Source: Pontederia crassipes (lineage: Eukaryota > Streptophyta > Magnoliopsida > Commelinales > Pontederiaceae). Taken from it: a stretch of DNA of 64,000 nucleotides. Position 1 is the stretch's first letter. Every line of letters starts with the position of its first letter. Below, in pieces: positions 12,331 to 23,245 of this stretch. A program made the translations under genes and the position numbers. The notes under the pieces are model-generated. The model ran no database searches, was not told where the DNA came from, and saw nothing but the letters and a program-made list of their open reading frames with translations. The stretch is from assembly GCA_030549335.1 (NCBI GenBank), contig CM060186.1, forward strand, positions 21,753,189 through 21,817,188. Reading direction: 5' to 3'.

Positions 12331-13449
12331 TCAATTTATCTTTATTTACAATCAATACAACAATACATCGTAAACATGTTGGATATTTTAATCTAATTAT
12401 AATTGTCTATTCATCACTATCCTAGGTCTAAATGAAACATCAAATAAGTGATAAAAATCAATAAACATTAATTTATTTAACTTAAAAATAAAAATAACAT
12501 ACGCTTTACATTTGCTGCAGTGCAACTAGATGTTTGTTTGGTCAACTCCATTTCACAGTTATCACATCAAATGACTAGTTCATGTGGGATTGAATGTTTC
12601 TTTAAACTATGAATGTTCGGTCGTCGATAGTTTGTCTTAGGATGGCCCCGACATAAGTTTAACCAAATGTACTACAAAGTTTTTTCTTCTTTTCCTACAT
12701 TAATCATTACATTCCTAGGTTCAATATATACAGTTACAAATCGATCATTGTTAAAAAAAAGAGAATGCTTAATTGTCAAAACTTTATTATTGGGCAGTGT
12801 GGATCCTTTCAAAATTTTCATTTTCCTTTTAAGATATTTTTTGTGCTTCATGTGTATTTTATCAAAATTTCAATACCCTCATCACTTTAGATTAGACCAT
12901 TGTTCTTATCCTTTTCAACTAACATAGGGGATGATATTACTCATTATGGACTTGCCCACCTCGTAAAAGTAGGACACATAACACTTTAAATGAATGCTAT
13001 AACATTTGGATGAGGAAAAGAAAGATTTAAGTATTACGTGACCTGGGAACACAAGGTAAAAGGAGGGGTAGATTAAATTGGTGTCAAATGTGATTTTCAG
13101 CAAAAGCGATAAAATTGGATCAAAACTATTGAACCGATTGAAGGCATTAGAGAATGAATTCTTTTTTGATGATTTGGTCTAACTCTTTGATCTATTTCAT
13201 GTCTCTCTATTTCTCAACCTCAAGATCATCAGAGGTTCGACTGGTGGAATTCTTCTTCTCTTTGGTAAAGGATTACACTTACAAACCACCTTATTCACAT
13301 ACATATTTTTCAATTCACGCAAGCTTACAACAATCACTCTCTGAATCACTATCCTATGCAATTAATTCTACCTTGGTGAGAGAGAGGGAAGAGAGAGAGA
13401 GAGAGATTTACAAGGTGCTCACAAATTGTTCTAAAATCATAATTAATTA

Positions 13450-14365
13450 AAAAAATAATTTCATTATCTAAAGAACAATTTCTTATAGTCATGGGAGAGT
13501 CTTATTTTACTTTGCTGACTTGAACTTAACTAATGAACTAGCCACTATAGCAATGTCAGGATTGTTTTGTCATGTAATATGTAGGACTTCTAATATGATT
13601 CCTTTTAGATTAGTCAAATCATCCTTCATAACTTTGAGGATGCCTCCAAAAGTATTGATTTGACATCTTTGGAGTTTAAGACTATTAACAATATCAAAAT
13701 CTTCTTCGGTAGTGGAACATGGTGGACATCTATTAACATCCTCACTAGATTTCATGAGTTTTGATCTGCATAGAGTCGATCCCAACTAACATGTCACACT
13801 ATTGCGCATAATGGCATTGCCATCGTCAGTTTTCTGATAAGATGAGAATCATTTTTTATTAAGAGTCATGTGATAGGAACTCTCCGAATCAAGCACATAG
13901 TCATCCTCCACATATCCTTGGTCAGTAGCAGTAAAATCCAAGTCATTTGCTAAGTCTTCATTTTCATGTGCCACCATGGTAACAAGGGGTCTTGTTCTTC
14001 TTGGGACAATCTTTCTTTCAATGACCTGGTTCCTTATAGTAATTATAAATATCTTTCACAGTGATGGATTTCTTCTTCGGCTCAAGTTTCTTCGAAGTCT
14101 GAGATATGTCCCTTCTCCTCGATTGATATCAATCCCGCAGCCTAAGTCTCTGCATAATTTTCAAACGTCATATGTCAAAGTTCATGAGTATGAGACTCGA
14201 TTTTACTTCTTCCAAACTTATAGTTTCATTCTCAATGATCATAAATTGAACAAAATTCTTGTATGATGACGAAAGTGAAACTAATAGAAGTAGGATAACA
14301 TTTTCATCCTCAATCTTTACATCAATATTTCTCCACTCTATCAACAAACTAATCAAGATGTTCCT
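13450..14365 (-). pseudogene. Decayed Ty1/copia gag-protease fragment
   Basis: On the minus strand, 14356-14168 reads as the end of a copia gag (UBN2-type), with VKIEDENVILLLLVSLSSSY followed by ISLEEVKSSL. Further on, at about 13900-13850, comes a protease-like segment with LDSESSYHM, where active elements have LDSGASYHM. At 13720-13570 there is a segment like the post-protease conserved block (GGILKVMKDD). Stops and frameshifts break the frame, and the N-terminal half of gag is missing. It abuts the LTR-like block 14370-14870. Confidence 0.7.
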
Positions 14366-14369
14366 TCAA

Positions 14370-14870
14370 ATGATAGCAAAATAAAACCTAATAAGAGTAC
14401 TACTCCATAGATTGAGTATTAAACATCATGAAAAGAAGACTTAGAGTATAAAAGACGAGCAAAAAAGTAAAAATCTAAAACTTCAAATGTTAATCTCAAC
14501 CAAGTAGACACTAAATGACTCTCTTGATTTGAGAATTGGATGTTTTTACTCTGAAATTGGATGCTTCATCAAGTGAAAAAGGATCCCTTTTTATACGAAG
14601 GCGTCTATCAACAATCAAGGAACTAACATGGATCGTGTTATTAATAATATAGACTGTGTTGATTAGTACCCTGATCATCACGCGCCTTCTCCGATTTGTG
14701 CCAAATCTGGTGAAACAATCCGTGTAGGCTTCTGTCATCACGGCATCAACCTACTTCGAGATCGTGATATCTTCACATAACTTAGGTCAGACATGGGTCA
14801 TTTCGACGAAATGCTTTCTATGTTGTTCACTGCAAAAATTGGCCCTTTTCTTCTTATCATAACACAAGGG
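14370..14870 (-). mobile_element. LTR copy A of an Athila-like element (minus orientation)
   Basis: The reverse complement of about 14370-14850 aligns along its length with 31890-32302 plus 34105-34185 on the plus strand. It shares a TATA-like stretch (TATAAAAAGG here, TATAAAAGGG there), TTCACTTGATGAAG, CAAATCAAGAGAGT and TACTCTAAGTCTTCTT. This fits an LTR promoter. In copy A the copia fragment begins right after the shared end. The outer LTR boundary is not defined. Confidence 0.65.
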
Positions 14871-16389
14871 CACGATTTTGTATGATGCGCATACTACAGA
14901 GCAAGTCTCCGAGTCCTTTCCATTCATATAAGATTTTATCTACAAAAGAGGGTCAACAGGGGATCGCTCTCACTAAGACTATCTACGAAAAAAGGGAAGG
15001 TCGTCCTTCTTTCTTTTCGATTGGTTCCCCAAGTTTGAATATTGCTTTACCTCAAGCAAGATCAACGATAAGATATAATCTTCATCCTATTACTAATACA
15101 TTTTTCTTCTCATTACTTATTTTTCATATATCGACAAAGTATCTCTTCACTTTCCAATTTTCTATAAATAATATATGATGCTTAAACATTTTTAAATCTA
15201 TATATAATCAGTCTCAACTATATAGATAATCATAATGAAGTCTCGCTGCTGAAATTATAAATACAAGTTGAGTTTTTTTATACACAATTACTGGTGTATT
15301 TCTCCATCTTGCTCAAGGTGGTTCATATAACAAATTTTCGGTCAAAGGATCTGAGGCCAGCCTTAGGTCATCAAGCAAGAATTCCCTACAAATCTAATAG
15401 CTCGTAGACACCAAGGAGACAAAGATAACACAATTTATTTTATTAAACTTCTTTTAAAGTTTTTTTCTCATTTTTAAGCTCAAGAAATATCTAAAAATTT
15501 CAATAAAGAGACTAGTTTAGTCAAAATTGATAACAGAACAAATTAAGAGATAAAGATTGTCTAAGCAAAATAATTCAAATTATCTCTAACTACTTTTCCA
15601 AAAACCCTATACTAAGGTGACATATGAAGAAAATGATCGATAAAGAATTTCATAAGCAACAAAATGTTCATGAAATCCTCCATTCAAATGAGACCACATT
15701 AAAAATACAAGACGTGAGAATAATAATAGTGAAATTTTTTTCTTTAAAATTTTGGTAAAAAAGACAACAACTATCATGATGCAAGAAACATGAAAATGCA
15801 TGCAACTCCCCAAGCTTGAAATAAACATTATCCCCAGTGTGAACCTAACTAGAAAAGTTTGCGTACATTGACAAAAAATAGAAATGGATAAAAGAGAAAG
15901 ACACAAACTTGTTAGTCAAAATTGGGCAAAGGCGACGACGATGGAGGTCCGAAGATGGTATTATCCTTATCTATATGACTTTTGATGAAAATCTTGATCT
16001 ATTATGGCAGCGTCCTCTACAAGGCGATGTGATAGTGCTCAATCTTCTTGAGCCACAAATTGCATGTGGTTTAATTGATCCATCACTAATATATGGTACC
16101 ATAATTGATCAGTTCGTATGGAATCCATTTGAGCCTGCCAATGAGAAAAAGTCAAAAGCTACAGAAGATAGAGCTGATGGCGGAGATGGTGGAAAATATG
16201 TTTGAGCCATCGGTGGGGGTTGCGAGGGTCCTGCTTCTTCTGATGATGGCTAGTGCACTGGCTAGTCCTCAAGTGACTCATTCACAACTCTCTCACTATC
16301 TCCTCTTGTACATAAATAAAGCTAGATAAAATTTGATGCACATAGCAAAATATCATATTCTAAATCTGACTAGCTTTAGTGTGTGCCGC
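14871..16389 (-). other. Athila-like non-coding/degenerate region between LTR copy A and the env-like ORF
   Basis: Only short open frames are present. On the minus strand around 15770-15840 the sequence reads ACACTGGGGATAATG ... CAAGCTTGGGGAG, which resembles the conserved stretch of Athila/Tat elements just before their 3' region. No intact gene is visible. Confidence 0.4.
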
Positions 16390-16495
16390 ATTCAAATGAT
16401 TTTCTCTCGTGATAGCATACCACAATGATGTAGGTTTGAAGGCAGATGTGTCGTAGTTTTGCTCAATCTACAATAGATCATAGAAGCCACAAAAT

Positions 16496-16849
16496 TCAAG
16501 CATGCCAATGGTGTAGTATTATACATCTTGAAAAATATATTTGTTCTAGTCTTTCTCTTGAAAAACTTGTAAGTGTCATCTGAAATGATTTTAGAAATTC
16601 CAAAGCAACTATTGGCCAACTCTTGAGTAAAAAAAATTTCATCCCTATGCACCCAAAAAGAGTTAAAACATCATTAGTAATATTAGTATCACACATGAAA
16701 GTATAACAAGCAAATTTAGTAGTTGACGATTCCATCCTACACAATCTTGTTAAAACCTGTGCATGTTTTAGATCTCGATAATTGACATATGGAGGTTTGA
16801 GAATCATAAAAGGCTCGGCCATATCTAGTCTAGCATCCTCAAAATCCAT
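16496..16849 (-). pseudogene. Athila ORF-like (env-position) protein remnant
   Basis: A 117-codon open frame reads like the conserved block of the Arabidopsis-Athila ORF family: a short leader, then a DVLTLFGCIGMKFFL-type helix and a LEFLKSF motif that resembles the family's LEFLSSF. It lies downstream of the integrase remnant on the same strand, where Athila elements carry their third ORF. Similarity is judged by eye and is weak. The frame is broken on both sides. Confidence 0.4.
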
Positions 16850-17037
16850 CTAGACTATATGGAAGTCGGCCATGGTGGGAAACTGACCTATGTCAGAGTG
16901 AAATAGTCGGTGTTGCTGACGTCAATTGAAAGCGGACATGTTAGGTAACATAGTTTGTGTTGGAAGAGGAGAAAATTACCTGTGTAGAGAGGAACTCAAC
17001 CTATTTTCCTACATTCTGAAGAGTTCATTGTTGGAGT

Positions 17038-17517
17038 TCAAGAAGACGCCAATGTTGAGGAAGCTGCGAAGAGGAAGTTTATCATGATGAGCACAACCTT
17101 TACCTCGTTTGAGAAGTATAGAAGAATAAGGAGATTGTCGATGTGGTTTGACGAGGTTGTTGAGGTGGGAGACTCAGCCAAGGCGGTGGTTGGGGTAAAC
17201 AAAGTGAAGATATTCGGTGGTGGAAAGGGGTCACCGAAGATATCAACGACGGTGGTGGAATTCAATCGTTGGAGTGGAAAATGTCCAGTGGGCGTTAGCA
17301 ATGATGTTGTGGACCCTACTTCGATGCAAGGCATCTTATAAGGAACTTGGCTTGTGTCGTTATTGTTGGTGGTTGGCGAATACATAACATTTGGGGTAAT
17401 AGTGATAGTTTCTCTACTGATACGGTCCGTGTTGAATCCTTGACTATCGTGCAAGGATGTTGCAATGACATGGACCATTTTATTTTGATTGGCCGATAGT
17501 TGTTCTGCACGATGCAA
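17038..17517 (-). other. Unassigned open frame inside the Athila-like body
   Basis: The 159-codon frame is rich in Thr, Ser and Pro and has no domain I recognise. It sits between the env-like remnant and the integrase remnant of the same strand, so it may be degenerate spacer of the retroelement rather than a host gene. Confidence 0.3.
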
Positions 17518-17866
17518 TTCATGGGCTTTTGAAAAATGTGGGCTGTTTGTCGTGTTTTGTCCGCATGTTCTTAGGTTTGAATTTGGAGTGACGTTGTCTG
17601 TGTGTTAGGGCATGATATATGTCATCCCTCAATTTGGAGCTTGTGCAAGCAACACACATGATCAAACCAATAGGAAGCATATCTCGTTTCATGCAACACG
17701 GTCTGTGTTGAAACTTTATTGAAAAGGGAATCTGAAATAAAGAAATAAAAATGGAGGTTAGAGTTTAACAAGATAATTTTGAGTTGTAGTCGTCAGTTTG
17801 ACTTAGTCCTAAATGATTATGGATCAATGAGGGTAGCAAATTCAATTTCTTCATGATGAAGACGAC

Positions 17867-18960
17867 CTAGATAATGTTTAAGATGGTGCCCATTGACTTT
17901 GAATTTATGCTTTTTGTCCATGGTGCAAATCTCAACAATTCCAAAAGGTTATGTGTAGATTTAAGTTTATCTAAAAATAGCTTAAGTCTATTGTCAAATT
18001 GGATAACTCGTTGATTTCTTACTTTGTATACATGGGTCATGCCAAAATTTTGTGCGCTCTTACGTGTTATTTTCATATCTCCCATTTTGTTATGAGAACT
18101 TTCCTATTTTTCTATGAAAATGCCAAAATACGAGAATTTTGGTCAAATAAGCAAGCATTTCTTTTCCTATTTTTGTAGGCTCAAAATTAAGAAAGTTAGT
18201 AGCTTATTGTTCCAGTTCCACATGTAAATGATATGACTTACCAAATACCAGCCTATATGGAGACATTCTAAAAAGGATTTTAATGGTAGTGTGATAGGTC
18301 TATAAAGCATCATATAACCTTAAAGATCAGTCCTTCGATTGTTGAGTTTATTGATGACTCCAAATTTTGCATAAATTCTTGTAAATAACTTTTTACGAAA
18401 ATGGGTGCCATTATCATTTATTATAGTCCAAGGTGTGCGAAATCTAGTAAAAATGTTCTTTTAAAACAATTTGACTACCACCTTTGCATCATTAGTAGGA
18501 GTGGCAATGGCCTCTACCTACTTACATACATAATCTATAGCAACCAAAATGTACTCGTTGTGGAATGACTTAGGTAAAGGTTCCATGAAATTAATTCCTC
18601 ACACATTAAAGATGTCAAAATAGTATGCTATTTTGAGGCATTACATTGAGTTTGAAGATGCCACCAGTCCTCTAACATTATCACATGACTTATAAAATGC
18701 TTGTGCATTTTTTACGAATAGTGGGCTAGTAAAAATCACTTTAGAAGATCTTCGCAATTGTCCAATTAGGTCAAAAGCGACCTCCTATCTCTAGTGTGTG
18801 GCAACGTGTAAGGATGCTTTGGAATTCAATCTCAGGGCCGAAACATCTAATTACCTTTTCTGCACATACCTTAAAAAGATATAGGTCTTCCCACAAATAA
18901 TGTTTAACATCAAAGAAGAATTTCTTCTTTGTTGTGTTGCCCATCTTGTGGGAAGCCAAT
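17867..18960 (-). pseudogene. Athila-like integrase remnant
   Basis: Read from 18960 downwards, the minus strand has the zinc-binding HHCC region (YLWEDLYLFKVC, then CHTLEIGGRF). A core segment near 18570-18400 follows (EYILVAIDYV, VEAIATPTNDAKVVV, and a TIINDNGTHF-like active-site stretch). A C-terminal segment at 18085-17867 contains QFDNRLKLFLDKLKS, matching the family's FNSRLRLFPGKLKS motif. Frames shift several times and stops are frequent, so no functional integrase remains. Confidence 0.75.
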
Positions 18961-19019
18961 TTCCTTCAAGAAAATTTGCAAAATCAGCAAAGTAGGGTGA
19001 ACTCTCAACAAGCTTTACT

Positions 19020-20330
19020 TTAACAATTGAGTTCATGGAGAAAATTTTATTACTAGGGAAATTCTTGAGGATTTCAGTCTTTTCAATTGGGGTTTATTCC
19101 AAACGAGATAAATGGTCAACGACTATATCCTCTGTCCCCGTTTTAAATCTTATTTCAATGTCAAATTCTTATAAAAGAATAATCAACTTGATTAGTCAAT
19201 GTCTAATAGTTGAATCATTAGTGCAAATCAAAGCTTGTGAGCAAAATAAATAAGATCTAAATTTGTCCAAAAATTCTTTTCTGTGGTGGCATAATTGATC
19301 TGCATCAATGTTAAGGTTTAGCTAACATAGTAGATGATTCAAAATTCTATCCTGCCTCTATCCTAGTACATCACCAATGGTTCCATCACTAGCGTTGCAC
19401 ATAAGTTCAAATGGAAGACTCCAATCTCATGCTACAATAATGAAAGCAGACATGAGGGGGTAGATTTGCGATTATGTTTACCTTGGCTTTGTCTACCTTG
19501 ATCCCTTTTTCAAAGATTTTTTGACCCAAGACAATGACTTCCTTTACCATGAAGTGAAACTTGTCTAATACTAGTTTTGTTTCTTCACAACGCTATGGTA
19601 CATATGTTAGATTTTCAAGACAATTATCGAATGAATTACTAAATAAAGTAAAATCATCCATAAACACTTCAAGAATTTCTTCATTCATATTGGCAAATAT
19701 TGCCATCATGCAGCATAGGAATTTATGGTGCATTGCAAAGGCCAAAGGGAATTCTTCGATATGCGGAAGCTTCATTCGGAGAGGTGAAAGTCATCTTTTC
19801 CTAATTTTCACACGTCACAACAATCTGATTGTACCTTGAATAATCGTCCACGACTGGCCACATGTTCTATCATTTGATCCATGAAGGGAAGAAGGAAGTG
19901 ATCCTTGTGTGTTACTTCATTAAGTTTGCAGTAGGCGATACAAACACTCCAACCTATAACTATCCTAGTAGGCATCAACTCATTATCCTTGTTAGCAACA
20001 ACAGTAAGGCCCCCTTTTTTAGGTACTACTTGAATAAGGCTAATCCAAGGACTGTTAGAGATAGGATAGATGATAACTACATTAAGAAGTTTGATAACTT
20101 CTTTCTTAATTATCTTTTAAAATTGAACTTAATCTATGCTGAAATTGAGTGCTTGTCTTGGGTTTGTCTTCCATTGGGATCTTAAGGGTGATATCTCTTT
20201 GATATCATTGATGGACCATGCAATGACTTTTTTGTGTCTCCTTAAAACATGTAAAAGTTTTCCTTCAATTTCATTTGTTAGTGGATGAAGTAATAACATA
20301 AAAGGCATCTTTTTCATGAAATCATATTTG
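19020..20330 (-). pseudogene. Athila-like reverse transcriptase/RNase H remnant
   Basis: The frame 19775-19593 (-) carries the RT palm block with the catalytic motif FMDDF inside EEILEVFMDDFTLFSNSFD, preceded by CMMAIF. The frame 20317-20129 carries the N-terminal segment RRHKKVIAWSINDIKEISP that precedes RT in Athila/Tat elements. RNase H-like sequence between 19560 and 19040 is strongly decayed. Several frameshifts and stops separate these parts. Confidence 0.75.
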
Positions 20331-20496
20331 AGATAAAGGGTAGGTTCTTGAGTTATAGTCTTGATGGTGGTGGAGATGTGTGAGTATTCTCTAAAGTGGC
20401 TTCATTAAAAGGGATTAGCTCAATAGGATCTCAGTCGATTTTTTGTTTTGAATTGTTCATTAACTCTTCAATAGTATAGGGATCCATTATCACTTA

Positions 20497-21214
20497 GGGC
20501 GTGTTTGGTTTAGGAACATTTCGCGGAACATCACGAAATGTTCCCAAACAGGTTACGTGCGTCACGTGACCTCGACGAGAACATTTGTCAAAATGTTCTC
20601 GTCGAAATGTTCTTGCCTTCGGCAAGAACATCGAAGGCAAGAACATTTGCTTTTTTTTTGTTCTCGAGCCACAATCTTTTTTTTTAATTTCATCTATTTT
20701 TTTAATTATTTTGGTTTGTATGTATATATAATTTATAATATATTAATACATTATTAAGGATATTAAAAAATAATTTATTAAATGTTATTAATTAAAAACT
20801 ATAAAATAATTAGTTCTAATAATTAATAAATATTTTATTAATTAAACTATTCAATTATTTTTTAAAAAATATATTATATTTGGATCTTAAAATGTACGTA
20901 AATTGTAATATTAATAATATTTAAAATATTTAATCAAAATAAATAAAAATAATATTAATAAAATAATGATTTACATAAATTATAATATTAATAATATATT
21001 CTTATTTACTATAATTTTATACCTCATAAAGTAATAAATTATATTCTTAGTTCTTACTTTTTATCCAAACACCCACTAAAATTTATCCATCACATCAACT
21101 TTTTAAATCCCCATCATTACACTTTTTATCCAAACACCAACCCAAACTTTTTTATCACATCAATTAGTTCTCGAGAACAAAAGTTTCCTCAATATTCTCG
21201 TACCAAACGCAGCC
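20497..21214. mobile_element. MITE inserted in the Athila-like pol, 718 bp
   Basis: The ends are inverted: GGGCGTGTTTGGTT at the left and ACCAAACGCAGCC at the right, a pattern common in plant PIF/Harbinger- or hAT-type MITEs. It interrupts the pol remnant between the protease (21223 upward) and the RT N-terminus (20317 downward). Flanks (CACTTA on the left, ATAAGG on the right) give no exact target duplication. Two perfect short hairpins lie near the left end (20573-20604 and 20607-20631). Confidence 0.6.
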
Positions 21215-21222
21215 ATAAGGTA

Positions 21223-21835
21223 CTACCACCAATTCAAATTCATCAAAAACATCATCCTCATAGGCATCAATAGACTAAGAAGAAGATAAATATAAAAGTT
21301 GCTTAAGGGAATAAAAAATATTAAAATATAATTCTTCATTTTTTTCATTTTCAAAGTGAGATGTCCTTTCTTGACATCTATTAATGTGTTTCCAGTAGCG
21401 ATGAAGGGCCTGCCTCGGATGATGGGTGCTTCAACTTCAGAATCCTTGTCCATGATAATGAAATATAAAAGCCAAGAATGTAAATTTAACAACTTTAACA
21501 ATAATATCCTATAATAGGACATTGGGCTTCTTAATGAACTGATCTACAAATTGATGCATCACCAAGGTATCCTTAAATTCCTCGTAACCTAATTTTAGAA
21601 AAAAATTGAGTAAGGCATCATATTAATGCTGGCACCCAAATCTAGAGTGCCTTAGAACAATAAAAGTTGTCAATAGTGCAACGGATAATAAAACTCTATG
21701 GATCCCTTTTTTTCGATGGCAAGTCATTTTTGCAAAATGAACAACATTGAATAGCCAATTTGATCAAACATGTCTCCTCGATTCATTGCTTGTTTGAGAG
21801 TACATCTTTCATGAATTTTGCATACGCATGCATCT
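21223..21835 (-). pseudogene. Athila-like protease remnant
   Basis: Read downwards from 21835, the minus strand gives YAKFMKDVLS, KKRDP, a CTI segment and a decayed active-site region (ALIWVPALI-like in place of LCDLGASINL). In 21522-21223 it gives APIIRGRPFIATGNTLIDVK and KGHLTLKM, the conserved ILGRPFLATG block after the protease. Stops and frame changes interrupt it. No gag is found above 21840, so the element is truncated here. Confidence 0.75.
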
Positions 21836-21839
21836 CTAT

Positions 21840-22290
21840 AAGAGCTTAATGAAATGAGATGTTAATTAATATGGAGTTGTTTAAATAATTATAAAAAGAG
21901 AGAAAATTATTTGTCTAATTGTTCTTACTGATTTTTTGAGGATATGATAGACTTCCAAATTTCGCAAGAATCTGTTGTTTTGTAATTGATGCATGCAAAA
22001 TCCAACATATATTTAGCCATGCATTTAATATTATTTTGAATCATTTTCTAATTGCATGCATCATTTTATGAGCTTATTTACATCTTGAAATGAGATGCTA
22101 GGGCTTGAAAATTGTGCTTTGAAGATAAAAATTTGGGAGCATCTTGAAGAACAATCGAGAAGCTTTTTGCGCGATGATCTCGAGCGAGGATCGTGCAGTG
22201 ATTTATTATTCGTTCCAAAGAGTACTTCTAGTTTAATTTTATGTTGGGATGCATCATGTTATGCTTTAAAGTTTAATCTTTTTAATCTTT
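21840..22290. other. Non-coding spacer
   Basis: No domain or repeat boundary is visible. A 72-codon frame at 22095-22313 (+) runs into the tandem repeat and shows no known motif. Confidence 0.5.
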
Positions 22291-22292
22291 GT

Positions 22293-23245
22293 AATTCGGA
22301 TAATTTAGTTTAGTTTTCAATTTCAATTTAATTTCTATAAGAGTTTTATTGTTAAGACAACTTGTGAATATTTTTTTAGTATTGATTATAGTTTGTTTAA
22401 CTTTTAAAAACATGATTGCAATGTTTATGACTTTTCATTAGTTTTATTTCAATTCTTAGTTGATTATTAACTGAAAAGTGTGATCAATCTATTAATTCAT
22501 GATTTTCTATAAGCAAATCATGTCGTAATCTTATAAAACCAGGCGGAGTATTAGATTGCGTGGTCTGTCAAGTTGACTCGGGCGAGGAGTTTGGTAGTAT
22601 AGGAATTATAACACATAATTCGGATAATTTAGTTCAATTTTATTTCTGCATGAGTTTTATTGTTAAGACAACTTGTGATCTTTTTAGTATTAATTGGAGT
22701 TTTTTTAACTTTTAAGAACATGATTGCTAAGTTTATGACTTTTCATTAGTTTTATTTGAATAATTAGTTGATTATTAACTAGAAAGTGTGATCAATCTAT
22801 TAATTTATGATTTTTTTTAAGCAATTCATGTCGTAATCTGATAGAATTTAGCTGAGTATTAGATTACGTGGTCTGTCAAGTTGACTTGGGCGAGCGGTGC
22901 GGTAGTATAGGAATTACAGCACATAATTCGGATAATTCAGTTTAGTTTTCAGTTTCAATTTTATTTTTGCATGAATTTTATTGTTAAGATAACTTGTGAA
23001 TTTTTTAGTATTAATTATAGTTTGTTTAACTTTTAAGAACATGATTGCTATGTTTATGACATTTCGTTACTTTTATTTAAATTATTAGTTGTTTATTAAT
23101 TGGGCAGTGTGATCAATCTATTAATTCATGATTTTCTTTAAGCAATTCATGTTGTAATTTAATAGAACCGGATAGAGTATTAGATTGTGTGGTCTGTCAA
23201 GTTGACTTGGGCGAGCGGTTTGGTAGTATAAGAATTACAACATAT
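22293..23245 (+). repeat. Three tandem copies of a ~310-bp unit
   Basis: Units start with AATTCGGATAATT at 22293, 22617 and 22925, spaced 324 and 308 bp, and the last ends near 23245. Each contains TTTTATTGTTAAGACAACTTG-like, GTGTGATCAATCTATTAAT and GTGGTCTGTCAAGTTGACT segments. Copies differ at scattered positions and by small indels, so the array is moderately old. Confidence 0.85.

Larger units (their letters stand above)
9310..13440. other. AT-rich intergenic region without a recognisable gene
   Basis: Open frames here are short and lack recognisable domains. The region holds an (AT)n tract at about 9551-9586, a short GGGCCGGCTC/GAGCCGCCCC-bounded block at about 9625-9740 that could be a hAT-type MITE, a possible foldback at 11284-11880, a degenerate tandem repeat at 12130-12330, and a GA tract near 13378-13408. 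Confidence 0.6.

Noticed and set aside
22293..23245. CRISPR-like array
   Set aside because: Only three long units with no short repeat/spacer pattern, in a plant nuclear context.
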